A stretch of DNA of 64,000 nucleotides from Pullulanibacillus camelliae (GCF_014642655.1 NZ_BMIR01000003.1:62001-126000), one strand, 5' to 3'; shown: positions 16,415 to 26,542, numbered from the stretch's first letter. The notes: a model not told the origin generated them from the sequence alone. Numbers and translations are program-made.

Positions 16415-18283
16415 TTGCAGTTACAGGTAATGAATAGTCCTTTTAATGAAGAACAGGTTGAAGCGCTTAATCGCCTTTTACCCACGCTAACGGAGTCGCA
16501 AAAGATATGGTTGAGTGGGTATTTAGCCGCTTCCCAATCTCAAGTAGCGGCATCCGCAGTCATAACCCCGGATACTGTAGTGCAGGATCAGCGTGTTGCT
16601 GAGACATCGCCTCAAATTGTGAATGCTGAACAGTCTAAGACTCGGGAAATAACCATCCTCTTTGGCTCAGAGACAGGTAATTGCCAAGCGCTTTCGGAAG
16701 ACTTGCGGACAAAGTTAGGTGGATTAGGTTTTAAAGTAGAGCTTTCTGCGATGGATGATTTTAAAACCAAAGGGTTGAAGAAGGTTCAAGATTTACTCAT
16801 TATAACAGCAACTCATGGGGAAGGAGATCCTCCAGATAACGCCTTATCCTTCTATGAGTTTTTAAATAGTAGAAAGGCACCAAAACTAGAGGATGTCCGT
16901 TTTTCGGTCCTGGCTTTAGGGGATCAGTCTTATGAATTTTTCTGTCAAACGGGAAAGGACTTTGATAAAAGGCTTGAGGAGCTTGGAGCTAAGCGTCTAT
17001 ATCCAAGAGTAGATTGTGATGTGGATTTTGATGACTTAGCTGCAGAATGGACTGAAGGGGTTTTAAATGAATTAAAGGCTTCGCAATCTGAGGCGACTGG
17101 CGGTTCTACAATTGTGGCGCAAGAGTCGTCACCATTGGGGACACCCTTGCAGCAATCCGCTTATTCTAGAACCAATCCTTTTAAAGCAGAGGTCCTAGAA
17201 AATTTAAATCTCAGCGGCAGAGGGTCTAATAAAGAAAATCGTCATCTTGAGTTATCTCTTGAGGGATCGAATTTAGAATTTGAACCAGGGGATAGTCTTG
17301 GAATTTATCCCGAAAACCATCCCAACTTAGTGGATGAAATCATTGAAGAAATGCAGTGGAATCCTGATGAACTGGTCGCTATTAATAAATTAGGTGATGT
17401 GCCCTTACGTGAAGCCTTGCTTTCTCATTTGGAAATAACGATATTAACGAAGCCTTTAATGGAAAAGGCGAGTCACCTAACGCATCATAGTGCTCTTAAG
17501 GAGCTATTAGCACCAGGGCAGGAAGAAGCGTTAAAGGCCTATATGGAGGGAAGGGATATCCTGGATTTGTTGAGGGATTTTGCTCCTTGGGAAACCTCTG
17601 CTCGAGAATTTGTGAGCATCCTTCGTAAGATACCTGCTCGTCTGTATTCCATTGCGAGCAGCTATAAAGCCAATCCAGATGAAGTGCATTTAACGATAGG
17701 GACGGTAAGATTCCATGCTCATGGGCGGGATCGAATGGGGGTCTGTTCTGGACAATGTGCGGAACGAGTCAAGCCAGGAGATCGATTGTCTGTCTATGTC
17801 CATCGTAATCCTAATTTCCGGTTACCATCTGATCCAGAGGCCCCGATCATTATGATTGGACCGGGGACCGGCGTTGCTCCATTTAGAGCCTTTTTAGAGG
17901 AGCGGGAGGAATTGGAAGCTCAAGGTAAATCTTGGCTGTTCTTTGGGGACCAGCATTTTAGAACAGATTTTCTTTATCAGGTTGATTGGCAAAGATGGTT
18001 GAAAGAAGGGGTACTGACAAAATTGGATGTGGCGTTCTCCAGGGATACTGCAGAAAAGATATATGTCCAGCACCGCATGCTGCAAAAGAGCAAGGAGCTC
18101 TTTCAATGGATACAAGAGGGCGCCAGTCTTTACGTATGTGGTGACGAGAAGCACATGGCCAAAGATGTTCAAGACGCATTGTTAACGATCTTCCAACAAG
18201 AAGGTGGCATGAGTTTTGAAGCAGCGGAAAGCTACCTAACGGATTTACGTAAACAAAAGCGGTATCAACGGGACGTCTATTAG
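16415..18283 (+). CDS. cysJ: NADPH-dependent assimilatory sulfite reductase flavoprotein subunit CysJ
   Basis: Passes electrons from NADPH through FAD and FMN to CysI for reduction of sulfite to sulfide. 622 residues: flavodoxin domain (FMN loop GSETGNCQ, about residue 88), a linker, then FAD-binding (RLYSIASS, GVCSGQCAERV) and NADPH-binding (GPGTGVAPFRAF) domains ending in the usual RDVY. The start is TTG 16415, with GAGGTGG 6 bases upstream; it gives an N-terminus LQLQVMNSPFNEEQ like that of Bacillus CysJ. ATG 16346 lacks a site. cysI follows, so this is the cysJI operon. Cytoplasmic. Confidence 0.95.
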   Translation: MQLQVMNSPFNEEQVEALNRLLPTLTESQKIWLSGYLAASQSQVAASAVITPDTVVQDQRVAETSPQIVNAEQSKTREITILFGSETGNCQALSEDLRTKLGGLGFKVELSAMDDFKTKGLKKVQDLLIITATHGEGDPPDNALSFYEFLNSRKAPKLEDVRFSVLALGDQSYEFFCQTGKDFDKRLEELGAKRLYPRVDCDVDFDDLAAEWTEGVLNELKASQSEATGGSTIVAQESSPLGTPLQQSAYSRTNPFKAEVLENLNLSGRGSNKENRHLELSLEGSNLEFEPGDSLGIYPENHPNLVDEIIEEMQWNPDELVAINKLGDVPLREALLSHLEITILTKPLMEKASHLTHHSALKELLAPGQEEALKAYMEGRDILDLLRDFAPWETSAREFVSILRKIPARLYSIASSYKANPDEVHLTIGTVRFHAHGRDRMGVCSGQCAERVKPGDRLSVYVHRNPNFRLPSDPEAPIIMIGPGTGVAPFRAFLEEREELEAQGKSWLFFGDQHFRTDFLYQVDWQRWLKEGVLTKLDVAFSRDTAEKIYVQHRMLQKSKELFQWIQEGASLYVCGDEKHMAKDVQDALLTIFQQEGGMSFEAAESYLTDLRKQKRYQRDVY

Positions 18284-18324
18284 TCTTAGATAGAACTTAA
18301 GACACAATGAGAGGAGCTTATAAA

Positions 18325-20061
18325 ATGGTTAAAGAAGATATCTTGAACCGAAATGGTAAGCCCAGCGATAATGAACGTATTAAAGGTGAGAGCCGCTATC
18401 TCCGCGGTACGATTGCCGAAGGGTTAGAGGACCCGATTACAGGAGCAATTTCAGAGGATGATAATCAATTACTTAAATTTCACGGCAGCTACCAACAGGA
18501 CAATAGAGATCTAAGAAATGAAAGAAGGCGTCAAAAGCTGGAACCCGCCTATCAATTTATGATTCGGGTGCGCAACCCAGGAGGCGTCTTTACCCCGCAA
18601 CAATGGTTAGCTATGGATGAGATTGCTCATAAATACGCGGATCAGTCGATTCGGTTGACAACACGGCAAACGATCCAGTTTCATGGCATTTTGAAATGGA
18701 ATTTAAAGAAAAGCATCCAGGATATGAATAAGGCTTTAGTAGATAGCATTGCTGCCTGTGGTGACGTGAATCGGAATGTGATGTGTAACCCGAATCCTTA
18801 TCAATCAGAGATACATGCTGAGGTTTACGAAACCGCAAAGCGCATTAGTGAACATCTCATGCCTAAGACTAAGGCTTATCATGAAATTTGGTTAGATCAT
18901 GAAAAAATTATTGATAGCCGTGAATCTGAGGAAGAGATTGAACCCATCTATGGGGCGCATTATTTGCCAAGAAAATTCAAAATTGGTATTGCAGTTCCCC
19001 CATCAAATGATATTGACGTGTTCTCTCAAGATTTAGGCTTTATTGCTATTTTAGAAGATGGTGAAGTGAAAGGCTATAATGTCTCTGTGGGTGGAGGCAT
19101 GGGAATGACTCATGGTGAACCGTCAACCTATCCGCAAATTGGGCGTGTTATTGGTTTTATACCTAAGGATAGGATCATAGAGGTAGCTGAGGCTATCGTG
19201 ACGATTCAGCGTGATTATGGCAATCGTTCAAATCGGAAAAATGCGCGGTTCAAATATACAATTGATGCCCGTGGTCTTGATTGGTTAAAGAATGAACTTC
19301 ATGATCGACTGGGTTGGGAGCTTGAAGAGGCACGTTCCTATCACTTTGATCATAACGGTGACCGCTATGGCTGGATTAAAGGGAATGGCAAGTGGCATTT
19401 TACTCTGTTCATTCAAAGTGGAAGAATTAAGGATACTGAGGGTTACCAATTGATGACAGGGTTACGTGAGATTGCTAAGGTTCATAAAGGCGATTTTCGT
19501 TTCACAGGGAACCAAAATCTTATTATTGCTAATGTTAGTCCGCAACATAAAAAGAAAATCTCGGCACTGATTGAAGAATATGGCTTAACGGATGGTAAGC
19601 ATTATTCCGCTTTAAAAAGGAATTCAATGTCCTGCGTGGCTTTCCCAACCTGCGGGCTTGCTATGGCTGAATCTGAGCGCTATCTTCCCACCTTGCTCGA
19701 GAAACTGGAAGAAATATTAGATGAAGCGGGGTTGCGTGAAGAGGATATTGTGATTCGGATGACGGGCTGTCCAAATGGATGTGCACGACCTGCTCTTGCT
19801 GAAATAGGGTTTATTGGCAAGGCCCCCGGTAAGTATAATATGTATCTTGGTGGTGGCTTTGCTGGTGAGCGCTTGAATAAACTCTATCGGGAAAATATTG
19901 GGGAAGAAGAAATTCTGAGCACCTTACGGCCGATCCTTTTAGCATATGCTAAGGAGAGACAGGACGGCGAACATTTTGGGGATTATGTCATCCGGGCTGG
20001 GTATGTTGAAGCCGTACATTCTGGTTTAGACTTCCATCATACGCATGTTAGCGCAAAATAA
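18325..20061 (+). CDS. cysI: Assimilatory sulfite reductase hemoprotein subunit CysI
   Basis: Six-electron reduction of sulfite to sulfide at a siroheme coupled to a [4Fe-4S] cluster. 578 residues. The four cluster/siroheme cysteines are in CVAFPTC (C437, C443) and CPNGC (C482, C486), with the expected spacing. Substrate-binding arginines are recognisable in [17 protein letters not shown] 18325 follows GAGAGGAGC; the earlier ATG at 18307 overlaps that site. Lies 41 bp behind cysJ, in the same operon, ended by a strong terminator. Sulfate-activation genes (cysH, sat) are not in the window. Confidence 0.96.
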   Translation: MVKEDILNRNGKPSDNERIKGESRYLRGTIAEGLEDPITGAISEDDNQLLKFHGSYQQDNRDLRNERRRQKLEPAYQFMIRVRNPGGVFTPQQWLAMDEIAHKYADQSIRLTTRQTIQFHGILKWNLKKSIQDMNKALVDSIAACGDVNRNVMCNPNPYQSEIHAEVYETAKRISEHLMPKTKAYHEIWLDHEKIIDSRESEEEIEPIYGAHYLPRKFKIGIAVPPSNDIDVFSQDLGFIAILEDGEVKGYNVSVGGGMGMTHGEPSTYPQIGRVIGFIPKDRIIEVAEAIVTIQRDYGNRSNRKNARFKYTIDARGLDWLKNELHDRLGWELEEARSYHFDHNGDRYGWIKGNGKWHFTLFIQSGRIKDTEGYQLMTGLREIAKVHKGDFRFTGNQNLIIANVSPQHKKKISALIEEYGLTDGKHYSALKRNSMSCVAFPTCGLAMAESERYLPTLLEKLEEILDEAGLREEDIVIRMTGCPNGCARPALAEIGFIGKAPGKYNMYLGGGFAGERLNKLYRENIGEEEILSTLRPILLAYAKERQDGEHFGDYVIRAGYVEAVHSGLDFHHTHVSAK

Positions 20062-20065
20062 TGTC

Positions 20066-20118
20066 AAGGAGAAGCCCCTAAGTGACTGATTTTTAGTCAC
20101 TTGGGTGCTTCTCTTTTT
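20066..20118 (+). terminator. Intrinsic terminator of cysJI
   Basis: A long stem, GGAGAAGC-CCC-AAGTGACT against AGTCACTT-GGG-GCTTCTC, followed by T5. Confidence 0.92.
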
Positions 20119-20139
20119 GTTGAAGCAGGGAGATTTTTA

Positions 20140-20445
20140 GATGTTGATAGAGTGGCGGTGTCCTGCAACAAAAAGGAGGGCAGGTTAACAAAAGCAACCC
20201 TCAAAATAACAAAAGACATGGCTCATTTAGCGAATAACCACTCAATTTAGCAAAAAGGAACCAAGGATGTAAGGTTTCAAATCATAGCCTGCCCGTAACG
20301 AAAAAGAGGGACAAGTTAACAGGAGCCCTCGCAAAGCAACAAAGGACAAGACCTTTTAACAAAATACTTCCTCGGCATAACGAAAGGCTGGTACCACGGG
20401 ATGGCAATTCCTATTAACCACTATCTGTAAGGGAGTACCAGATGT
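20140..20445 (-). repeat. Degenerate tandem TTTTGTTAA repeats (family D), array 1
   Basis: On the minus strand about ten units of roughly 20-28 bp, each beginning with a variant of TTTTGTTAA (TTTTGTTAAC, TTTCGTTATG, TTTTGCTAAA, CCTGTTAACT) followed by a variable G/C-richer stretch. Non-coding, between convergent cysI and ykgA. A similar array in the opposite orientation is at 38655-38870. Confidence 0.55.
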
Positions 20446-20454
20446 TTTTTAATC

Positions 20455-21315
20455 TTATGGGTTATCGCTGCCTCGGATGATAGGCAGTGTACAACAGCGA
20501 AAGGATCCTCCGGATTTAATGATTTCGGATAGATTGATTTCTATAACTTCAAAGCCGCGGGCACGGAGCGCCTTATTAACCTGTTTGTTGACAGGTAAGC
20601 TTAATATCCGATTGTTGCCAATAGCTAGCACATTGGTTCCAAGGGTGAACTGTTCTTCTTTTGTTACTTCAATCAGCTCATATTTGGAAGCAAACAAGGC
20701 CATATTCTCTTGCGTTAAGGCTTCTGGAAAGACTAAGGCAACATCTGGTGAAATGACATTAAATACACAATCAAGGTGCAGGTATCTTGCTTTAAATGGG
20801 ATGGCGATGACCTTGAATTGAGTTAAGAGTGTTTGCAAATGTTCTACAGCACGACGTGTGGTGCGCTGGCTCAAGCCAATGTAGATGGTTTCCTTATCAA
20901 CGATGACATCGCCCCCCTCAATTCTCTCCCCGATCAGATTGTAATAGGAGATAGCTTCGTCCTCAAGCCATTCTTTGAGGATATTTTCCTCTCCTTGTCT
21001 AACCTTACTGGCCATTTCCGCAACAAAAATAGTAGGTCCGATTGTAAAACCGATGTCGCGAGTGAACACTTGCTCAGGGAATTTTTTGTAATAGGGCAAT
21101 AAATGCACGGTAATACCATACTGGCGTAAGGTGTTGATAAAAGCGGTATGCTGCTGAATAGCTCGCCCCACATTAATACCCTCATCAAGAAAATGCTCCT
21201 GTGTGTCATTGATAACGTCACGGATCGTCATATGTTGGGGAGAACAGACAATCACTTGCTGTAATGGATCATATTCACTAAAACAATAGCTTTTAGTCAT
21301 GGGTTGAGATGCCAT
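20455..21315 (-). CDS. Amidinotransferase/DDAH-family hydrolase, YkgA type
   Basis: A 286-residue member of the guanidino-group-modifying fold (arginine deiminase, dimethylarginine dimethylaminohydrolase). Catalytic pieces seen: the acidic GGDVIV, His in LHLDCVFN, and the nucleophilic Cys in SGGSFRCCTLPI, where two Cys are adjacent. Length and motifs match Bacillus YkgA. Such enzymes hydrolyse arginine or methylated arginine to citrulline plus an amine or ammonia; the substrate here is not known. AGGAGGG stands 8 bases before the ATG. Divergent from the methyltransferase at 21470. Confidence 0.85.
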   Translation of the reverse strand: MASQPMTKSYCFSEYDPLQQVIVCSPQHMTIRDVINDTQEHFLDEGINVGRAIQQHTAFINTLRQYGITVHLLPYYKKFPEQVFTRDIGFTIGPTIFVAEMASKVRQGEENILKEWLEDEAISYYNLIGERIEGGDVIVDKETIYIGLSQRTTRRAVEHLQTLLTQFKVIAIPFKARYLHLDCVFNVISPDVALVFPEALTQENMALFASKYELIEVTKEEQFTLGTNVLAIGNNRILSLPVNKQVNKALRARGFEVIEINLSEIIKSGGSFRCCTLPIIRGSDNP

Positions 21316-21469
21316 GCTTCATTCCCTCCTCATCGCTTGGAACATTATCCATAAGATAACCGATAAGTGTGGGGATTAAACCATAGGAGAAATTGTAATC
21401 CTCTTGTGAAGGAAACTGAAGAAGGGTGTCGAACTCTAAAAAAGGACCGTTATGAAGGGGAGAGAGGTA

Positions 21470-22219
21470 ATGGAGGCGCATCAAGAAATGTTAAAAACGA
21501 ATAAAGAAGGCTGGGAACAAGCTGCTGAGCGCTTTTTTGGAAGAACAGCTCTTCCAGACTATGGACCTTTTGCTCCAAGTGAGCAGCAATTACATTTGTT
21601 TGGTACGTTAGCTCAGAAAAAGGTACTAGAAATTGGATGTGGGAGTGGGCATTCCTTGCAATATATGAAAAATCAGGGGGCGGAGGAGCTTTGGGGCCTT
21701 GATCTCGCGAGTAAGCAGATTAGTGCAGCAAAAGCACTTTTAGATGAGCAACAAGCAAAAGTGACCCTATTTGAATCACCAATGGAAGCTAATCCGGGAA
21801 TACCTTTGAATTACTTTGATACGGTTTATTCCATTTATGCTTTAGGCTGGACGGTTGATTTAAAGCAAACTTTAAGGCATATTTATGCGTATTTAAAGCC
21901 AGGGGGAACATTTATTTTCAGCTGGGAGCATCCAATTCATGATCGGCTGTCGTATAACGAGGACTTATCTGCTTTTGTCTTCGATAAGCCTTATACCGTA
22001 GAGGGGCCAGAACTCAATGCAGGCTGGCATCAAAGTGTATATATTTATCATCGTAAATTAAGTACTTATATCAATGCATTGCTTGAGATGGGTTTTAAAT
22101 TGGAAAGAGTTATTGATGACGTGGTATTTCCAGAGCAAGCTGCTGATGTCTCGAGATGGTATTCCACAGCAAAGGCGGAGCTCCTCCCAGCAACTTTTAT
22201 CGTCAAAGCAAGAAAATAA
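21470..22219 (+). CDS. Class I SAM-dependent methyltransferase
   Basis: A 249-residue methyltransferase. Motif I KVLEIGCGSGHSLQYM (about residue 52), acidic LWGLDLA, motif II FDTVYSIYALGW and post-II YLKPGGTFIFSWEHP are all clear. The fold is that of UbiE/small-molecule methyltransferases; the acceptor is unknown. The ATG at 21470 follows an AGGGGAGAGAGG stretch; the ATG at 21452 overlaps that stretch. Divergent from the YkgA-type gene. Confidence 0.85.
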   Translation: MEAHQEMLKTNKEGWEQAAERFFGRTALPDYGPFAPSEQQLHLFGTLAQKKVLEIGCGSGHSLQYMKNQGAEELWGLDLASKQISAAKALLDEQQAKVTLFESPMEANPGIPLNYFDTVYSIYALGWTVDLKQTLRHIYAYLKPGGTFIFSWEHPIHDRLSYNEDLSAFVFDKPYTVEGPELNAGWHQSVYIYHRKLSTYINALLEMGFKLERVIDDVVFPEQAADVSRWYSTAKAELLPATFIVKARK

Positions 22220-22233
22220 GTGAACGAGGGGAT

Positions 22234-22369
22234 CAGCAATTATTCGCTATCATTAATGAAGAGGATCGTGTCTAACAAGGGACTATCGATTTGATATATA
22301 GGAGAATATTACAAACATGATGAAGAGGCACCTTCTGCTATTATCAACCATATTAAGCAAGAATTATAA
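22234..22369 (+). pseudogene. Probable gene remnant (SnoaL-like?)
   Basis: Two out-of-phase open pieces: QQLFAIINEEDRV, then YIGEYYKHDEEAPSAIINHI ending in a stop at 22369, separated by stops. The pattern recalls SnoaL-like small proteins, but the match is weak. No intact frame or start exists. Confidence 0.3.
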
Positions 22370-22504
22370 AGAGTGGCTTCTATCTAGGAGCTTAGTCAGT
22401 GCTCAAATAAAAATATATATTTTACATTTTTTGGTGCGTGCGCATAATCTACTCTTCGCTAACGCATGATAACTCTAAAAAATGATAAGGAGAACGTTTC
22501 TGTC

Positions 22505-23773
22505 ATGCCATCAAAACAGCAGGCTCCAAAGGATCAAGCGATAGATAGTACGCTTGATATCCTCCGAGAAGGGTATCTTTTTGTGCAAAATCGCTGTCGA
22601 GAGTTGCAATCAAATATCTTTCAAACAAGGTTATTAGGCAAAGAAGCGATTTGTATCAGTGGAAAAGAGGCAGTAAAAATTTTCTACGATAATGAAAAAA
22701 TAGAGCGTCATGGTTCGGTTCCAAAGCGGATACAAAAAACGTTATTTGGAGAAAACGCGATTCAGACCTTAGATGGAACGAAGCATAGTCATCGTAAGGA
22801 TTTATTCTTATCCCTAATGACATCAAAACGTTTAGATAAACTAAAAAAACTAACGCGTCAGGAATGGAATGAAAGTTTAAATAAATGGGTGAATCAAGAG
22901 AAGGTGATTCTTTTTGATGCTGTTCAAGATTTATTGTGTCGTATCTCCTGCAAGTGGGCAGGTATTCCTTTAGAAGAAGCTGAAGTTAAGGAGCGGGCAC
23001 GGGATTTTGGCAATATGGTTGATGCTTTTGGTGCCGTGGGACCTCGGCATTGGCGAGGAAGAAAGGCAAGGCAGAGGTCAGAGGAATGGATCACGACGCT
23101 TGTTGATCAGATAAGACGAGGTGACCTTAGTCCTTCAGAAGAAACGCCAGCCCATGTCATGGCCTTTTATCGTGATCCAAATGGTCAACTATTGGACTCA
23201 CAAATGGCCGCTATTGAATTGATTAATATTTTGCGACCTATTGTTGCTGTTGCTAATTATATAACCTTTGAAGCACTAGCGCTTCACACCTATCCAGAGT
23301 ACCTACCGAAGTTGAGAGACGATAAGGACTTGGCTCACTCTCAGTGGTTTGTTCAAGAAGTACGTCGTTTTTATCCCTTTACGCCGTTCCTAGGGGCTCA
23401 TGTGAAACAAGACTTCGAGTGGGAAAACCAACGCTTTAAGCAAGGGACAATGGTCATTTTAGATGCTTATGGAACCAATCACGATCCAGTAATTTGGGAA
23501 AGTCCTGAACAATTCAATCCTGAGCGGTTTAAGCATTGGGAGTCAGATCCTTATTCCTATATTCCACAAGGGGGAGGGGATCCAAGTCTGGGCCATCGCT
23601 GTCCTGGGGAGGCGGCAACAATTGATATTATGAAGGTCAGCTTAGATGTCCTGGTAAATGGAATGAAGTATGATGTCCCAGAGGATCAGGATTTGACAGT
23701 GGACCTTGTTAAGATGCCAACAGTCCCAAAAAGTGGGTTTATTATCAGAGACATTTGGAAAAAAGCTCGGTAA
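22505..23773 (+). CDS. cypC: Cytochrome P450 fatty acid peroxygenase (CYP152/CypC family)
   Basis: A 422-residue P450 that uses hydrogen peroxide to hydroxylate long-chain fatty acids, without a reductase partner. The heme-ligand loop is GHRCPGE (Cys366). The substrate-carboxylate Arg of the family is in RPIVAVANY (Arg244), where classical P450s carry the acid-alcohol pair; this arrangement marks the peroxygenase class. The ATG at 22505 is behind AAGGAGA with long (11-base) spacing; ATG 22466 has no site. Stands alone. Product could be beta- or alpha-hydroxy acids, or terminal alkenes as in OleT; the sequence read here does not decide. Confidence 0.93.
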   Translation: MPSKQQAPKDQAIDSTLDILREGYLFVQNRCRELQSNIFQTRLLGKEAICISGKEAVKIFYDNEKIERHGSVPKRIQKTLFGENAIQTLDGTKHSHRKDLFLSLMTSKRLDKLKKLTRQEWNESLNKWVNQEKVILFDAVQDLLCRISCKWAGIPLEEAEVKERARDFGNMVDAFGAVGPRHWRGRKARQRSEEWITTLVDQIRRGDLSPSEETPAHVMAFYRDPNGQLLDSQMAAIELINILRPIVAVANYITFEALALHTYPEYLPKLRDDKDLAHSQWFVQEVRRFYPFTPFLGAHVKQDFEWENQRFKQGTMVILDAYGTNHDPVIWESPEQFNPERFKHWESDPYSYIPQGGGDPSLGHRCPGEAATIDIMKVSLDVLVNGMKYDVPEDQDLTVDLVKMPTVPKSGFIIRDIWKKAR

Positions 23774-23779
23774 AATACT

Positions 23780-23928
23780 TTCCTTCGAGCGTTGTTATAG
23801 ACCCTGTGAAAATAGATAATCATGCTTCCTATATCATTGCCAATGATATAGCCAAGTGTACCGACACCAAGGACTGGAATGATTGAATGAACCCGATTGA
23901 TAAGCATTTCATATGACAGCTTGAACAT
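23780..23928 (-). pseudogene. EcsC-like gene fragment
   Basis: The minus-strand frame between P450 and the aldo/keto reductase reads like a conserved glycine-rich hydrophobic segment (VHSIIPVLGVGTLGYIIGND, then IGSMIIYFHRVYNNARR), similar in style to the C-terminus of EcsC-family proteins. It has no room for a full gene: an in-frame stop lies just upstream and the frame continues into antisense of P450. A perfect 11-bp palindrome (CTATATCATTG-C-CAATGATATAG, 23829-23851) lies inside. Confidence 0.3.
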
Positions 23929-23976
23929 GAAATCGGTATACTAAAGATGAAAACCCATAAAAAGGAGTGCTCTAAT

Positions 23977-24801
23977 ATGGATTTTGTAACTTTGAATAAT
24001 GGTTTGAAAATGCCACAGCTCGGTTTTGGTGTGTGGCAGGTTGAAGATGATCAAGCAACAGCCGCTGTTTCAAAAGCGCTCGAATCTGGTTATACCTCAA
24101 TTGATACAGCAATGATATACAAAAATGAAAAGGGTGTTGGAAGAGCGATTGCTAATGCCTCTATCCCTCGTGAGGACTTATTTATCACAACAAAGGTATG
24201 GAATAGTGATCAAGGCTATGACAATACGCTTCGGGCCTATGAAGAAAGCTTAGAAAGATTAGGCTTGGATTATGTTGATTTATATCTCATTCATTGGCCA
24301 ACACCAAAATATGATCAGTATGTTGATACATATAAAGCGATGGAAAAGCTTTATAAAGACGGGCGTGTCAAAGCGATTGGTGTATGTAACTTTGATATTG
24401 AACATTTGGAACGACTTTTCGCTGAGTGCGAGGTTAAGCCTGTGCTAAACCAAGTTGAATGCCATCCTTATCTTTCACAGACAGAATTGAAGGATTTCTG
24501 TGCGAAGCATGATATTTTTGTTGAAGCATGGAGCCCTCTTGATCAAGGTGGCGAGGTGCTTTCAGATGATGTGATTCAAGCCATTGCTGCAGCGCATGGC
24601 AAAACACCTGCTCAAGTCGTCTTACGCTGGCACTTACAGAATAATACCATCGTTATTCCAAAGTCAGTGACACCTTCTCGTATTGAAGAAAATATCAATG
24701 TCTTTGATTTTTCATTAACTGCAGAAGAAATGGATAAGATCAATGAACTGAATCGTAACAGACGTAAAGGATCAAAGCCAAGTGAAATGAACGTGCGATA
24801 A
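23977..24801 (+). CDS. Aldo/keto reductase, YvgN-like
   Basis: A 274-residue NADPH-dependent (alpha/beta)8-barrel reductase. The catalytic tetrad is seen: Asp in SIDTAMIY (with the Tyr), Lys in ITTKVWN and His in LIHWPTP. NADPH contacts lie in IPKSVTPSRIEENINVFDF. Closest in character to Bacillus YvgN/YtbE, which reduce glyoxal, methylglyoxal and other aldehydes. ATG 23977 follows AAGGAG; the ATG at 23947 overlaps the upstream region. Followed by a terminator, so monocistronic. Confidence 0.92.
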   Translation: MDFVTLNNGLKMPQLGFGVWQVEDDQATAAVSKALESGYTSIDTAMIYKNEKGVGRAIANASIPREDLFITTKVWNSDQGYDNTLRAYEESLERLGLDYVDLYLIHWPTPKYDQYVDTYKAMEKLYKDGRVKAIGVCNFDIEHLERLFAECEVKPVLNQVECHPYLSQTELKDFCAKHDIFVEAWSPLDQGGEVLSDDVIQAIAAAHGKTPAQVVLRWHLQNNTIVIPKSVTPSRIEENINVFDFSLTAEEMDKINELNRNRRKGSKPSEMNVR

Positions 24802-24811
24802 TGATGGCATC

Positions 24812-24844
24812 AAAAAGAAGTCCCTACTGCGGGGCTTCTTTTTT
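24812..24844 (+). terminator. Intrinsic terminator of the aldo/keto reductase
   Basis: AAAAAGAAGTCCC pairs with GGGGCTTCTTTTT and ends in a T-tract. Confidence 0.85.
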
Positions 24845-24956
24845 CATATGAAAATAAAGTTCCTTAACAAAAGGAAGACTCATAAACCTTGAGACGCATA
24901 GGCATCCTTTTATTGGTAACCATAAGTTTATCACATATGAAGCGGAGGATGTACGG

Positions 24957-26534
24957 ATGTCTCAAAACAAACGTACCAAAGACACATTCCCTGAATCTCC
25001 AGAGCCTTATTGGAGAGATTTTATTACCTTACCCGAGTTTCCTCAATTAGAAGACAATCTACAAGTCGATGTGGTGATTGTCGGCGGAGGGATTACAGGA
25101 CTCACGGCAGCTTATTTATTGGTCAAAGAAGGTCTGAAGGTTGCCGTGTTAGAAGCAGGAAAGCTGTTAAATGGCACAACGGGACACACTACAGCTAAGG
25201 TAACGGTTCAACACGGTTTAATTTATGATGAATTTATTCAAAATATCGGAAAAAGCAGAACGCGGCTATACTACGAAGCCAATGCAGAAGCATTAAGCTT
25301 TATTAGAAAAACCATAGAGGAGCACAGTATTGATTGCGATTTTAGTGAACAGGATGCCTACATCTATGCAACGACAGAGCATTATGCCCGCAAGCTTGAA
25401 AAGGAAGCAAAGGCTTATGCAAAGCTTGGAATCGATGGAGGCCTTGTTAACAATCTCGCTCTGGATATTGATATTCAAAATGGGCTGGTGATGAAAAATC
25501 AAGCCCAATTTCATCCTGTTAAATATCTTGCGCGGTTCATTGATGTCATTAAGGAAAAGGGTGGCCTTATTTTTGAAGATACGACGGCAGTCAACGTGAA
25601 AACGGGAAAAGAACCAGTGGTTTTCACGCGTAAGGGACTCGAGGTCACGGGGCGTTATGTACTTGTATGCTCACATTTTCCCTTCTATGAGGGCAAAGGC
25701 TTTTATTTTACAAGAATGCATGCAGAGCGTTCTTACGTTGTAGCGGTAAAAACAAAAAAGCACTATCCAGGAGGCATGTATATTAATGCAGAGGATCCGG
25801 TGAGATCCCTCCGCTCTACAATGATGAATGGTGAGGAAATAGTTTTAGTTGGGGGAGAAAGCCATAAGACAGGTCAAGGGACAGACACAATGGCCCATTA
25901 TAAAGCATTGGAGACCTTTGGTGATGAGCTCTTTGGTATCGACAGAGTTGCTTACCGGTGGTCGGCGCAGGATCTAGTGACATTGGATAAGCTCCCTTAT
26001 ATCGGTGAGCTTACTTCTGGGGAGGCAAACATTTTAGTCGCAACGGGGTATAGGAAATGGGGGATGACCAATGGCACTGCGGCAGCACTGCTTTTACGAG
26101 ATTATGTCATGCAGCAAGAGACACCCTATCAAAAATTATTTACCCCATCGCGCTTTTACCTGCATCCGAGTCTTAAGAATTTCTTGGTGGAAAATGCAAA
26201 TGTTGCTGGTCATTTAATAAAGGGAAAAATCGAGGCACCTAATAGAAAAATGAATGACTTTGCCAATGATGAGGGAGGCGTGGTCATTCATAAAGGGCAA
26301 AGGAAGGGCGTTTATAAGGATAAAGAAGGGGCCTTGCATGTTGTGGATACAACGTGCACGCATTTAGGCTGTGAAGTAGAGTGGAACGACGGAGAGCGTA
26401 CATGGGACTGTCCCTGCCATGGCTCGCGTTTTTCTTATACAGGAGAAGTCATTGAGGGACCTGCCGAAACGCCATTACAGCAACACGACCATCATTTCCT
26501 GGACAATTTTACCTCGGAGGATTCGGGGTATTAA
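24957..26534 (+). CDS. FAD-dependent oxidoreductase with C-terminal Rieske [2Fe-2S] domain (YhfW-like)
   Basis: 525 residues. The N-terminal DAO/glycine-oxidase-type flavoprotein domain has the nucleotide-binding VDVVIVGGGITGLTAAYLL (about residues 37-55). The last 80 residues form a Rieske domain: CTHLGC and CPCHGSRFSYTGEVIEGP give the two Cys-x-His pairs. The same fusion is found in B. subtilis YhfW. The likely role is oxidation of an amine or amino acid with electrons passed to the [2Fe-2S] cluster; the substrate is unknown. GCGGAGGA lies 7 bases before ATG 24957. Confidence 0.92.
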   Translation: MSQNKRTKDTFPESPEPYWRDFITLPEFPQLEDNLQVDVVIVGGGITGLTAAYLLVKEGLKVAVLEAGKLLNGTTGHTTAKVTVQHGLIYDEFIQNIGKSRTRLYYEANAEALSFIRKTIEEHSIDCDFSEQDAYIYATTEHYARKLEKEAKAYAKLGIDGGLVNNLALDIDIQNGLVMKNQAQFHPVKYLARFIDVIKEKGGLIFEDTTAVNVKTGKEPVVFTRKGLEVTGRYVLVCSHFPFYEGKGFYFTRMHAERSYVVAVKTKKHYPGGMYINAEDPVRSLRSTMMNGEEIVLVGGESHKTGQGTDTMAHYKALETFGDELFGIDRVAYRWSAQDLVTLDKLPYIGELTSGEANILVATGYRKWGMTNGTAAALLLRDYVMQQETPYQKLFTPSRFYLHPSLKNFLVENANVAGHLIKGKIEAPNRKMNDFANDEGGVVIHKGQRKGVYKDKEGALHVVDTTCTHLGCEVEWNDGERTWDCPCHGSRFSYTGEVIEGPAETPLQQHDHHFLDNFTSEDSGY

Positions 26535-26542
26535 AAAATAGA

